From NCBI RefSeq assembly GCF_963082655.1, contig NC_081552.1:49397781-49461780 (forward strand): a stretch of 64,000 nucleotides of DNA, written 5' to 3'. Within the stretch, counting starts at the first letter, position 1. Each line of letters starts with the position of its first letter. Under the pieces are notes generated by a model. That model had not been told where the DNA came from. It was given only the letters and a program-made list of their open reading frames with translations, and made no database searches. Source of the DNA: Stomoxys calcitrans (lineage: Eukaryota > Arthropoda > Insecta > Diptera > Muscidae). Positions 32,556 through 42,704 of the stretch are shown one piece after another. A program made the translations under genes and the position numbers.

Positions 32556-32976
32556 TTTACTATTATTTAAATTTTTTTGTCTAAATTAAAACTTTTTTCT
32601 TTGCTGATTTTTTTTTATCAGAAACAATTTTTTTTTAGCGTAAAATTTTCCCAATTTTTTTTTTCACAATTTCTTAATATTCAATATTATTTTCTTATTA
32701 GTTACCATAAATTAGAGCTGGTATGTTTCTCCCTCTTTCTTCCTTTATCCGTCGTATGGTTTTTCCTGCTGCCCGGACAAAACCTTTTCCTGGATTCCGA
32801 AAGTAAATCCTTTTCGAGGATTTATGTTTTCATCCTTTTTCTTCCTTTATCCGTCGTATGGTTTTTCCTGTTGCCCGGACAAAACCTTTTCCTGGATTCC
32901 GAAAGTAAATCCTTTTCGAGGATTTATGTTTTCATCCTTTTCCTGGATGGTGTTGAGTCGTGGATACCTTGTAGGA
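32556..32976 (-). other. Errantivirus leader (5' untranslated region)
   Basis: Between the primer-binding site and the gag ATG, 421 bp without coding frame. It contains a pyrimidine-rich (plus strand) stretch at 32560-32720 and a 102-bp tandem duplication at 32741-32944. It should contain the packaging signal and the env splice donor, neither of which I can pinpoint. Confidence 0.7.
32741..32944. repeat. 102-bp tandem duplication in the errantivirus leader
   Basis: The phrase tcctttatccgtcgtatggt starts at 32741 and again at 32843. The two 102-bp copies differ at very few positions (ctgctgcccgg versus ctgttgcccgg). Leader repeats of this kind act as enhancer or insulator modules in gypsy, ZAM and Idefix; that role here is only an analogy. 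Confidence 0.92.
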
Positions 32977-32992
32977 TCCTACCGACTGCGCC
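32977..32992 (-). promoter_or_regulatory. Primer-binding site for tRNA-Ser
   Basis: The plus strand reads tcctaccgactgcgcc and continues with the A of the LTR, giving the 3' end of a fly tRNA-Ser including CCA; the element strand is its complement and sits directly after the 5' LTR. tRNA-Ser priming is known for 17.6 and 297 type elements. Confidence 0.9.
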
Positions 32993-33324
32993 AGTTTTAG
33001 ATACAAACTTCTCTTGTGTAAGTTTCAAGTCTAACTGAATCTTTATTTCAAATTTTCCTTAACGCTAGCTTAATAAATAAATGTTTACAATTAGCTGATG
33101 AATTCTTCATAGTATATGTTTTCATTATTGCTCGCTATGGGTGGTCAAATGATATTTGCATTGATCTCTGTTTCTCTGTGGCTGGTTGGGGTAAATGGAT
33201 TTTGTATATACAAAATCCATTTGCGACAATTTCGTTGATCATGGATTTTTGCTAATGCTGCAAAAATCATAAATCAGTCATAATGAATTAAAATTCTGCG
33301 GACAGCGTGGGTGGCCCTGTAACT
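32993..33324 (-). repeat. 5' LTR of the errantivirus (promoter LTR)
   Basis: 332 bp, the same as 26267-26598 in every base. As the upstream LTR on the minus strand it should drive the genomic RNA. The 30-bp palindrome is at 33193-33222. No clear TATA box at the usual spacing; gypsy-group promoters often use an initiator instead. Confidence 0.96.
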
Positions 33325-34145
33325 TCTAAGGCCCACAAAAGCCACTTTTATTATCCGATTTTGATGAAATTCGGGACAGTGAATTGTGTAGGGTCCATCG
33401 ACATCCTTCGTTAATTTGGCTCAGATTGGTCCAGATTTGGATATAGCTGCCATATAGATCGATCCTCCGATTTATGGTGTAAGGCCCATAAAAGCCACAT
33501 TCATTATCCGATTTTACTGAAATTTGGGACAGTGAGTTGTGTTAGGCCCTTTGACATATTTCTTCAATTTGGTCCAGATCGGTTCAGATTTAGATATAGC
33601 TGCCATATAGACCGATTTCTTGATTTATGGTTTTGGGCCCATTTGGCCCAAAATTTGACACAGTGAGTTTGGTTAGGCTCATCGACGTCCTTCTTAAATT
33701 TTGTCCAGATCGATCCAGATTTGCATATAGCTGTCATATAGACCGATCTCTCAATTCAAGGTTTAGGGCCCATAAAAGAGGCATTTATTGCCGGTTTCGC
33801 CGAAATTTGGGTCAGTGATTTGTGTTAGGCTTTTCGACATGTTTATGCAACTTGGCCCAAATCGGTCCAGATTTGAATATAGCTGCCATGTAGACCGATA
33901 TCTCGATTTATAGTCTTGGCCCCATAAAAGGCGCATTTATAATCCGATTTCACTGAAATTTGACACAGCGACTTATGTTCGGCTTTTCGACATTCGTGTC
34001 GTATATAGTTCAGATCGGTATGAGGTATATGAGTATAAGGTATGTAATTTTCATCGAATTTTGATGAAAGGTGGTTTACATATATACCCGAGGTGGTGGG
34101 TATCCAAAGGTCGGCCCGGCCGAACTTAACGCCTTTTTACTTGTT
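33325..34145 (+). mobile_element. HINE-like subfamily A element, right part (after the errantivirus)
   Basis: Starts with the second TCTAAG (33325-33330), continues A units, then the subterminal block accgaggtggtgggtatcca, hairpin 34107-34127 with one mismatch and end gcctttttacttgtt. With 25646-26266 it makes a full element of about 1.4 kb. Confidence 0.95.
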
Positions 34146-34149
34146 AAAT

Positions 34150-34677
34150 AAATAAACCAGTAAGGAAAGGCAAAAGTCGAGCAGTGGCGACTTTATAATA
34201 CCCTACACCTACCCTAATAGCACAAGGTGGCAGATATATCTAATTCTGAACCAATTTTGATGGACCTCGGGTCCATATATATGGGAGCTATATTGAAATC
34301 TCAACCGATTTCGAGAAAACTGCTCATATATAGTGGTAGTCGTCGAAGAAAGCGCTTGCAGTAGCTCTAGAAGTGAAAATCGGGCGATATACACATATGG
34401 CAGCTATATTTAAATCTGAACCGATTTCTATGAAATTCACTAGTAATGACATAAAAAAATCTTTCCTGCCAAATTTCGAGAGAATCGGCTAACAACGAGC
34501 ACTGTATTGCTATATTTTCTATATTTCAAAATCGGACGAACATATGAACCGATTTCGATCAAACTTTATAGATGTTATGGAAGTCGTCGAGAAAGCGGTA
34601 CACAAAATTTGGAGAAGATTGGTTAATAAATGCGCTTGCAGAGGGTCTAAGAGTGAAAATCGGGCTATATATATATA
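34150..34677. mobile_element. Family D dispersed repeat
   Basis: Opens accagtaaggaaaggcaaaa, then gtcgagcagtggcgacttt and ataccctacacc, with units such as gggagctatattgaaatctc and aagcgcttgcag. It resembles the HINE-like families in design (ccagtaa start, short palindrome-like block, unit array) but shares no core. The far end is cut by a MITE. Confidence 0.6.
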
Positions 34678-34914
34678 TTGGGTTGCCCAAAATATAATTG
34701 CGGATTTGTTAAAAGAAAGCAAATGCATTTTTAATAAAACTTAGAATGAACTTTAATCAAATATACTTTTTTTACACTTTTTTTCTAAAGCAAGCTAAAA
34801 GTAACAGCTGATAACTGACAAAAGAAAGAATGCAATTACAGAGTCACAAGCTGTGAAAAAATTTTTCAACGCCGACTATATGAAAAATCCGCAATTACTT
34901 TTTGGGCAACCCAA
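34678..34914 (-). mobile_element. Mariner-type MITE, copy 3
   Basis: 237 bp, TA on both sides, reverse orientation to copies 1 and 2. It sits in a tatatata run of a family D repeat. The left TIR has changes (gcccaaaatataattgcgga). Confidence 0.92.
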
Positions 34915-34916
34915 TA

Positions 34917-37060
34917 CATAAGAACCCCAAAAAGCTGAAACTGAGTCTCAAAGTAAGATGGTAATGTGCCCCAAATTTATTTATTTACCAATTTAGTTTG
35001 AAAATTTCAGATTAACTTGAGAAAAACCCAAAATGGTATCAATAACTGTATGAGAAAGCCCCCAAAGGGGGCAGTACATCGAAATATGGGGAATGGGGCG
35101 GCCGTTCAGTGACTTGGCCGCCTTAGAGACTTATTGCAGCCCCATATTGGAGTGGTCAGCAAATACGTACTATTTGGATGGTGTTATGGGGGTGGGGAGG
35201 CCCCATAGACACTTTTTCCTGAATATTGATATCAAATTCGTGCTTAACTGCCAAAGACCATTTATTTGAGCCCCATATTGCTATGGTTATACATTTGTCC
35301 ACTTTGAGGGGTGTTTTTGTGAGGGGCGGCCCCCCAAACACCTGGCCACACATTTGGATATCAGATTTGTATTCTACACGCAAATACCTTTTATCTAAGC
35401 TCCATATCATGGTCAGTAAATAAGTTCTGTTTGGGAGGTGTTTTGGGGAAGGGGTGGCCCCCCTAACACTTGGTCCGACAATTAGATATCAGATACGTTT
35501 TCTTATCCCAAATACCTTTCAGATGAGTCCCATATTGCCGTGATTGGTCTAAATATATGTTTGGTAGGTTTTGGGGGTTGCCGCCTCCCCCGCCCAAAAT
35601 TTTTATTTTTAGTTTACTATAAGAAAGTACACAAAATTTCGCTTAAATCTCCTCATCCATCAACGAGATCTTGCGTTTTTGAAAATAGGGTAACGGGAGG
35701 GTCCGTCCATTAAAGTTTGGATGTTAGGTCTACTTCATTCGCTTGGTTTTGGTGGTAGATTGGGGCAGCCAAACCCTTTGCCCCGAAAGTGGATAACAGA
35801 TTCATACTCAATGCTATAGTCGGTATATGTTTGGTTTGGGGGGAGTTTATGAGGTGAGACATCCCTGAGACACTTGGCCATAAAACAGTTATCAGATTTG
35901 AGCCCTTTTTTACCATAACCTACAAATATGTCCAGTTTGAGGGGTATGTAGGGTGAGACGAACACCCACTCACTTAGCCCTAAAAAAAATATCATAACGT
36001 GCTCTACTGTTAAACTATTTTTATTTGAGCCCCAATTGCAATTGGCTTAGGTGGAGTTTTTGGGTAACACGACCTCAAACACTTGACCTCAAGATTGGAT
36101 ATCAAATTCGTTTTCTACTGGCAAATACCTATCATTTGAGCTCCTTGTTGTCGTAGTAGGCAAGCATGGCTGGATTGAAGTCATTTTAGGGGGCGGATCC
36201 TGAAATGATGTAAGCATCGTGGTAGACCACGATTTTGTTTGAGCCCCATAATGGAAGGTGGCGATCAAGATATTCGGGGCTAGGGGTCAGATCCAAACTA
36301 ATTATTTTTTCTTTGTATTGGTTATCTACGTTCAAAATCATATTTCAAAGCTATCATTTGGGATACAACATTTCTAAAGATCCGCAGGTCCTTCTCCTTT
36401 TTACCCTCAAATTGGGATAGACAGATTGGTGACAGATACCCATTTTGTCATAACCGGTAAATATGCCGTTTTGAGGGGTTTTTGACGGGAAGGCGCCTCA
36501 GACACAAAGGAATACATTTTTATATTACCTTTCTACTATACTTTTAAAAACCTTCCATTTGATATCCATTTTTTTCTAATCGGTTTAGATGTCCTGCTGG
36601 GGTATCTTGGGGAGGAGTAAATTTTTATGTCAGACTTGTACTCTTCTTTTAAATACCATTCATTTGATACCCATATTGCCCAAAGCGGTGAAAGTGTCCC
36701 GTTGGGTGGTGTTTTTGGGGGTGGGGAACCCCCCGACACTTAAAGTCACATTTGTATGACTAGAACATACTCTACTCTTAAATATCTTTCATTTGATACC
36801 CATATTGCCCAAAGCGGTAAAAGTGTCCTATTGGTCGGCGATTTTGGGGTGGGAGACCCCCGACACTAAGGGTGACAAGTTCGTACTCTACTCTTAAATA
36901 GCTTTCATATGATACCCATATTGTCCCAATCAGTAAACATGTCCGTTTGGGAGGGTTGTGGCATGGGGCGTTGCCCCAGGTTATTTGACCCTAAAGTTCG
37001 ACCCCCGTGTTTTTGGGGTGGCATACAAAATTTCACTTAAATCGGTGGCAAGATGTAGCA
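34917..37060 (+). mobile_element. Family C dispersed repeats, two joined modules
   Basis: From about 35090 the typical wording (agccccatattgctatggtt, gatatcagatttgtattcta, cacttggtccgacaatt) runs to aacgggagggtccg at 35703. A second module set follows directly (tccattaaagtttggatgtt), the same join as at 13668, so the join belongs to the family. The first 170 bases are not assigned. No coding potential. Confidence 0.65.
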
Positions 37061-37805
37061 TTTTTGAAAATTGTCTAGTCACAAATGTTTTGACATAAAA
37101 TTTTCATAATATTTGTGTAGCAAGGTCAAGAAATATTTTTTGAAATTTTATTTGTACAGAATTTTTTACAAAATTAAAAAATATTCTCTGGAAAATTTTC
37201 CTATATTTTAATTCTCCTAGAAAATTAAAATTTCATTAAGACATTAAAATCTCTATTTTGTGGCATTTCATGCACAACAAAAATACGGTCAAATTTGTGC
37301 ACACATGTGGGGCAACACAGATATACTAGCATCCACATAGGATATGGACAAAGGAGAGTGCATGGCTATCCTAATGCTAGTTTTTGTTATCAAGCATTTC
37401 ATGTGAGAAAGTCAAGTACAAGTCAAGTTAAATCATTGCTCCAAGGCATAATAAAGCCAAAGAATTTCACAGAGGGTGAACCAACAGAACGTACCGCTCG
37501 CAAATCAGGCTTTGATGGCTCACTCTTGGCAGTGAGTGTGGCACTACTACTACTAAAGGGTTGCACTTTGATGTTTTGTGGGCTACTACTGATAAAAGCA
37601 CAGGAAATCTGAGAGATGCACACATACCTTTGCAAATTTAAAAGTTCATATGGTGACAACAGCAGTGTTACCGTTTTTCGAAAAATAAATGCAATTTTGA
37701 CAAAGATTTCTATAAACATAAAATGTGAATAATATTTTTCTGTAGAAATACAATTTTAATAACAATTTTTGTGGAACTAAAATATTGACAAAATTTTCTT
37801 TAGAC
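37061..37805. other. AT-rich 28-bp repeat debris around a small single-copy island
   Basis: 37061-37290 and 37660-37805 show decayed 28-bp wording (aaattttctttagac). 37291-37640 is single-copy in appearance, with overlapping open frames of about 100 codons on both strands and no recognised domain. Confidence 0.5.
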
Positions 37806-38478
37806 ATTGGTTAGGTTAGGTTAAAAAGAGAGTGCGGACATCATGTCATGTCACCATGTTACCCCGGACTTACACCTAAGCAAGCGTTCGACCTGTTGCG
37901 CGCTCTTAATACTATAAAGTAAACTCTAAAAGGAAACCTAAGTTAGGAATTCGGTGCTACTTACAAAATCCCTAATTGTTTTTCAAAACACGCCCCATAA
38001 GTTGGTTCATGTCTGGAATTATGTCTCCGCTTAAGTATCGGTGTCTGTTAGCCGCGAAAGCCGGGCAATAGCATAGGAAATGCTCCAACGTCTCATCATC
38101 TTCCCCGCATGCCCTTGCTATCACTTGCCGCACTGATTTTGCAAGTGAGCTTGTAGTGCTATGTGCCCCATTATGACACCAAAAGCTTTATTGACCTCCT
38201 TCATACCTTCTTTCAGTAACAGCCTCGTCTTCTCACGATCCGGATCTCACCATAGGATTTTCGCCGTCCTGCCGACCGTTCCAATGTTCCACAGCGTTCG
38301 TCGACTACGCCCTTAGCTCGGACTACATCGACCCGAATGGCTTCGGGTTAACCAAGTTTATTGATGGCAGTCCTCTGGCCTTCACTGCCAAATCGTCCGC
38401 TCTTTCATTCCCCCTTACTCCGCAATGACCCGGCACCCGAACAATGAGGGTTGTGCTAATGATTTTACCATCCTGGTT

Positions 38479-38502
38479 GTTATTGCCCTATTGGGCAATA
38501 AC
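38479..38502. repeat. Perfect 10-bp hairpin
   Basis: gttattgccc and gggcaataac around TATT, at the edge of the SINE inside the LINE. Possibly a relic of an insertion event. Confidence 0.8.
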
Positions 38503-38716
38503 GTTCGGATTCGGCAACGCAGATCCTGATAGGCGTGCTGCAGTACGACAACCCTTTAGGAAGAGGTTTTTGCATGGCAAAGTACCTCACAAATGTCGCC
38601 ATTTAGGAGTAGATAAGAACCGCTTAAAAATTGTTTTCTGTTGTCCTGGGCAGGATTTAAACCCAGATTTGCAGCGTCATAGGGGCACATGCTATCCTCT
38701 GCGCTACGGTGGTCTC
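38503..38716 (-). mobile_element. tRNA-derived SINE 1 copy inside the LINE
   Basis: On the minus strand: accaccgtagcgcagaggat (A-box region, about 38715-38696), a worn B box GGGTTTAAATCC, then acatttgtgaggtact as in the other SINE 1 copies. The 3' part is strongly decayed. It interrupts the LINE between reverse transcriptase and RNase H. Confidence 0.8.
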
Positions 38717-39395
38717 CGTCAGGCAGTCGAATACAGATATCTGTCGCTGTGTTCGGAATGTAGAACTCCAAGATAACTCTGCCCTAATTGATTCGTCTGG
38801 CATGAGCTTCCAGATAGCAACATCAGAGTTCTGTCAAACCAAATATGAGACGCTGGCAACAGTGCCTCGCACTTGACCACAAGTGTCGTCTCAGGTATCC
38901 GATCGAAAATCTCTTCCATTCCTTCCAGTTTGCCTGTCGTCGCCTCAATTATACCGCGATGGTATGCCCTGCTCCTGTCTCACACTTAATCTGTTTATCA
39001 ATGGGTCGGATATTTAGTATAGTCTGCATTACCCTATTGAGCGTGGTCCTCATTGCTCCGCCTATGCCAAGAACACATCGTGGACAGACAGATTTTAGCT
39101 TTATTTGGTTATCGTCTGCGTAGCAGACGGGTTCAAATCCCTCCTCAGTCAGCATCCGTAACAGGTTATTTATCGTGGTCACCCAAAGGAGTGAAAACAA
39201 AATGCCTCCCTGTGTCACTTTCTCCCTTAGGTTTATGTCGTAAGATCCACAATTTGTCCACCTGTTATTAATCATATGGTTTATCCAGTCTCTAAGGACC
39301 CGGTCCACCTCGTACAGGGCAGTCTCCACTGACCACCGATAGGCATGCTATTTGTACTTGAGCCTACTCTTTGTAGGACCTCCAGCGAACTGCTC

Positions 39396-39570
39396 ATGCT
39401 ATTTCTTTAGACAAAAATATTTTTGAAAAAATTTCTGTAGAAAAAAAAATTTTGAAAAAATTTCTGTAGAAATAAAATTTTAAAAAAATGTTCTATAGAA
39501 ATATAATTTTAACAAAAATTTCTATAGAAATAATATTTTGACAATATTGTCAATAGAAATAAATATAAAA
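39396..39570. repeat. 28-30-bp AT-rich tandem repeat block
   Basis: Five decayed copies of a unit like tttgaaaaaatttctgtaga. Confidence 0.7.
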
Positions 39571-41029
39571 ACAAGTAAAAAGGCATTAAGTTCGGCCGGG
39601 CCGAACTTTGGATACCCACCACCTCGGGTATATATGTAAACCACCTTTCATCAAAATTCGGTGAAAATTTCATACCTTATACTCATATACCTCATACCGA
39701 TCTGAACTATATACGACACGGATGTCGAAAAGCCGAACATAAGTCACTGTGTCAAGTTTCAGTAAAATCGAATTATAAATGCGCCTTTTATGGGGCCAAG
39801 ACTTTAAATCGAGATATCGGTCTACATGGCAGCGATATCCAAATCTGGACCGATTTGGGCCAAGTTGCATAAACATGTCGAAGAGCCTAACACAAAGCAC
39901 TGTTCTAAATTTCGGCGAAACCGGACAATAAATGCCTCTTTTATGGGCCCTAAACCTTAAATCCAGAGAACGGTCTATATGGCAGCTATATTCAAATCTG
40001 GACCGATCTGGGCAAAATTTAAGAAGGACGTCGAAGAGCCTAACAAAACTTACTGTCTCAAATTTCAGCGACATCGGACAATAAATGCGTCTTTTGTGGC
40101 CCCAAAACCTAAAACCAAGATATCGGTCTATATGGAAGCTATATCCAAATCTGGACCGATCTGTGCGATATTGCAGAAGTATGTCAAGGGGCTTAACTTA
40201 ACTCACTGTTCCAAATTTCGGCGACATCGGACAATAAATGAGCATTTTATGGGCCCAAAACCATAAATCAAGAAATCGGTCTATATGGCAGCTATATCCA
40301 AATCTGAACCGATCTGGACCAAATTGAAGAAATATATCAAAGGGTCTAACACAACTCACTGTTTCAAATTTCAGCAAAATCGGATAATGAATGTGGCTTT
40401 TATGGGCCTTACACCATAAATCGGAGGATCGATCTATATGGCAGCTATATCCAAATCTGAACCGATCTGGGCGAATTTAACGAAGGAAGTCGAAGGGCCT
40501 AAGACAACTTACTGTCCCAAATTTCAGCAAAATCGGATAATAAATGTGGCTTTTATGGGCCTTAGACCCTAAATCGGAGGATCGGTCTATATGGCAGCTA
40601 TATCCAAATCTGAGCCGATCTTGGCCAATTTAACGAAGGAAGTCGAAGGGCCTAACACAACTCACTGCCCCAAATTTCAACAAAATCAGATAATAAATGT
40701 GGCTTTTATGGGCCTAAGACCCTAAATCGGCGGATCTGTCTATATGCGGGCTATATCAAGATATAGTCCGATATAGCCCATCTTCGAACTTAACCTGCTT
40801 ATGGACAAAAAAAGAATCTGTGCAAAATTTCAGCTCAATATCTCTATTTTTAAAGACTGTAGCGTGATTTCAACAGACAGACGGACAGACGGACGGACAT
40901 GTCTAGATCGTCTTAGATTTTTATGCTGATCAAGAATACGTATACTTTATAGGGTCGGCAATGGATATTTCGATGTGTTGCTAACGGAATGACAAAATGA
41001 ATATACCCCCATCCTTCGGTGGTGGGTAA
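39571..41029 (-). mobile_element. HINE-like subfamily A element, full length
   Basis: Start acaagtaaaaaggcattaag, perfect hairpin 39588-39608, subterminal cccaccacctcgggtatata, about seven units, (GTCY)n and core about 40875-40950 (one change gaatacgtatac in the TA run), terminus tcggtggtgggtaaaaaaat. Confidence 0.93.
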
Positions 41030-41039
41030 AAAAATATAT

Positions 41040-41485
41040 ATGCAATTTTTTCCTATTAGGTCGGATCTCCCTATTATACTTTTCGACCATCTGGAGGGCG
41101 TAATTCTTATCCAATTTGGCTGAACTTTTGCACAGTCACTCTTTTTATGGCCTCTAGCATACGTGCGTAATATGGTCTGAATCGGTCCTTAACCTGATAT
41201 AGCTCCCATATTAAACGGTCTCCCGGTTTTACTACTTGAGCCTCTAGATGGCGTAATTCTTATCCGATTTTGCTGAAATCGTACACAGTTACTTTTTTTC
41301 TTTTCCTCTAACACACGTTCCAAGTATAGTCTGAATCGGTTTATAACCCGATATAACTTCCATATAAACCGATCTCCCGATTTTACTGCTTAAGCCTCTA
41401 AAGGGCGTTATTCTTGCCTGAAATTTTGCACACCGATAGTTTTTATGACCTCCAGCATACGTGTCTGAATCGGTCCATAACCGTT
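41040..41485 (+). mobile_element. HINE-like subfamily B fragment
   Basis: About three diverged units (gagggcgtaattcttatcc, gctcccatattaaacggtct). Neither end is present. It is cut by higher-GC retroelement debris at 41486. Confidence 0.7.
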
Positions 41486-42560
41486 GGGGCACACAGGGCT
41501 TGTCGGGTCCCGTTTCGATGCATTTCCCTCCTATCTCGATCGTGTCAGGGGGAATTTCAGTTTCCTGCAATCCGCCAGACTTTAACGATGTGGTCGATGT
41601 GGCCACCGCTTCTATAGACCTTCATTTACAACTAGTTGAATCCGTAGGATACAACTCCGTCAGACTTGTTGTGTTCTGCGAGACATCCGGAGTTTAGTTA
41701 GAATAATGCATGTCTCCGGTCACCATCAGCCTCATCCAATCTACCAATCAGTCGGTTTTTGAAAGATTTGAATTACATTCCCTAAGTCTTCTAAGTATGG
41801 ATTTAGGAACTGGGGGAATCCTTCGTATCCAAGCATGCACCATTGGTCGACAAGAAATATATTCCTTCTTTACTTAATCTAGTGCTGCACCTGGCCAGAT
41901 CTCATCAATCTTTTTAGAGCGCAACGATACATTTCAATTGTATCGCCCGAAGGTAATTAGTATGTTTCGGCCCAAATACCAGCCTGCAATATTCCGCAAG
42001 AACATTGGAGTATACTGATGACAGTCCATTGACTATCCCATTTTAATTATTTCCGGATATGCAGCCCTGTGTGCTCCCTTGTCGACAACTGCCATCACCA
42101 AACTGTCCCTAGCGACATTATCAAAGGTTCTTGGGCCCATCTTACTATTATTCGCTCTAGTTCTCTTAGGCATGGTATGACCTCCAGGTGACCTCAGCAA
42201 TGCGCCTTCTATTCTTCCAACTTCTTAAAGAGCGTGCTGGTTTGCCGGCGAAGGCCGATGGCCTAGGCAAATTATAGGCATGCGAAGATAGAATGGGTTC
42301 GGCCTTGTCCTTAAGACTCGAACCAGATGTCTTCGTCCCCCTGCTGCCCCTGCTGACCTGTCGTCTATCGGCTTGTGGAGCGTGGAACAGCCGCTGCACA
42401 ATTCGAGGTTTCCGAAACAGACAACATGCTGCAGCCTGATACCACCACCACGGCGGTTGGGTCTTTGAATTCCATTCTTAGCCTATTCCCGGACTCCAGA
42501 TCTGCCGCTCCATTGGAAACAGACGTAGATCAACAAACGCCTAATGGATAAAACTAACGT
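41486..42560 (-). pseudogene. Probable LINE ORF1 remnant, frames broken
   Basis: Higher GC than its flanks. On the minus strand are readable stretches such as KDKAEPILSSHAYNLPRP (about 42330-42270), further down RTFDNVARDSLVMAVVD in another frame (about 42140-42090), and EIPPDTIEIGGKCIETGP (about 41560-41505). The wording reminds me of ORF1 proteins of fly LINEs, but this is from memory of style and not a search. Several stops and frameshifts: not functional. Confidence 0.45.
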
Positions 42561-42704
42561 AGCTATCCTTGAGTGAGATAATATTTTTCCAAATATAATG
42601 AACTATTCCGAGTTACAGAAAAATTCTTGCGGAGCGAAATAACAAAACATCCGTTAAACTCAGCGCTTCAAACAAAACGGTCTTTTGAGTATGTATCTTG
42701 AATA

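Larger units (their letters stand above)
26267..33324 (-). mobile_element. Complete errantivirus-type LTR retrotransposon (gypsy group, endogenous retrovirus of an insect)
   Basis: A 7058-bp element read on the minus strand: 5' LTR (32993-33324), primer-binding site, leader with a 102-bp tandem duplication, gag (32555-31650), pol in the -1 frame (to 28246), env (28094-26562), purine tract, 3' LTR (26267-26598). The LTRs are identical over 332 bp by direct comparison and a 6-bp duplication flanks the element, so the insertion is recent. All three frames are open. Gene order, the F-type envelope and tRNA-Ser priming are features of errantiviruses of the 17.6/297/ZAM kind; the exact lineage is not determined. 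Confidence 0.95.
37806..39395 (-). pseudogene. Decayed non-LTR retrotransposon (RNase-H-bearing LINE, 5' truncated)
   Basis: On the minus strand, 39329-38949 encodes part of a reverse transcriptase with VTQGGILFSLLW and the catalytic YADD; further down are RNase H wording (VPGHCGVRGNERADDLA, about 38440-38370) and a C-terminal CRACGEDDETLEHFLCYCP motif (about 38120-38070), an order known from I/R1-type LINEs. Frames are broken by stops, frameshifts and a SINE insertion. It ends in TTAACCTAACCTAACC at the plus-strand left edge, probably the 3' tail. Not functional. Confidence 0.85.

Noticed and set aside
32577..33038. Plus-strand 153-codon frame with a duplicated FLPLSVVWFFLLPGQNLFLD segment
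   Set aside because: Antisense to the retroviral leader; the peptide repeat only reflects the 102-bp tandem duplication (34 codons).
34678..34914. Active mariner transposon
   Set aside because: Only 237 bp with TIRs and no transposase frame: a non-autonomous MITE.
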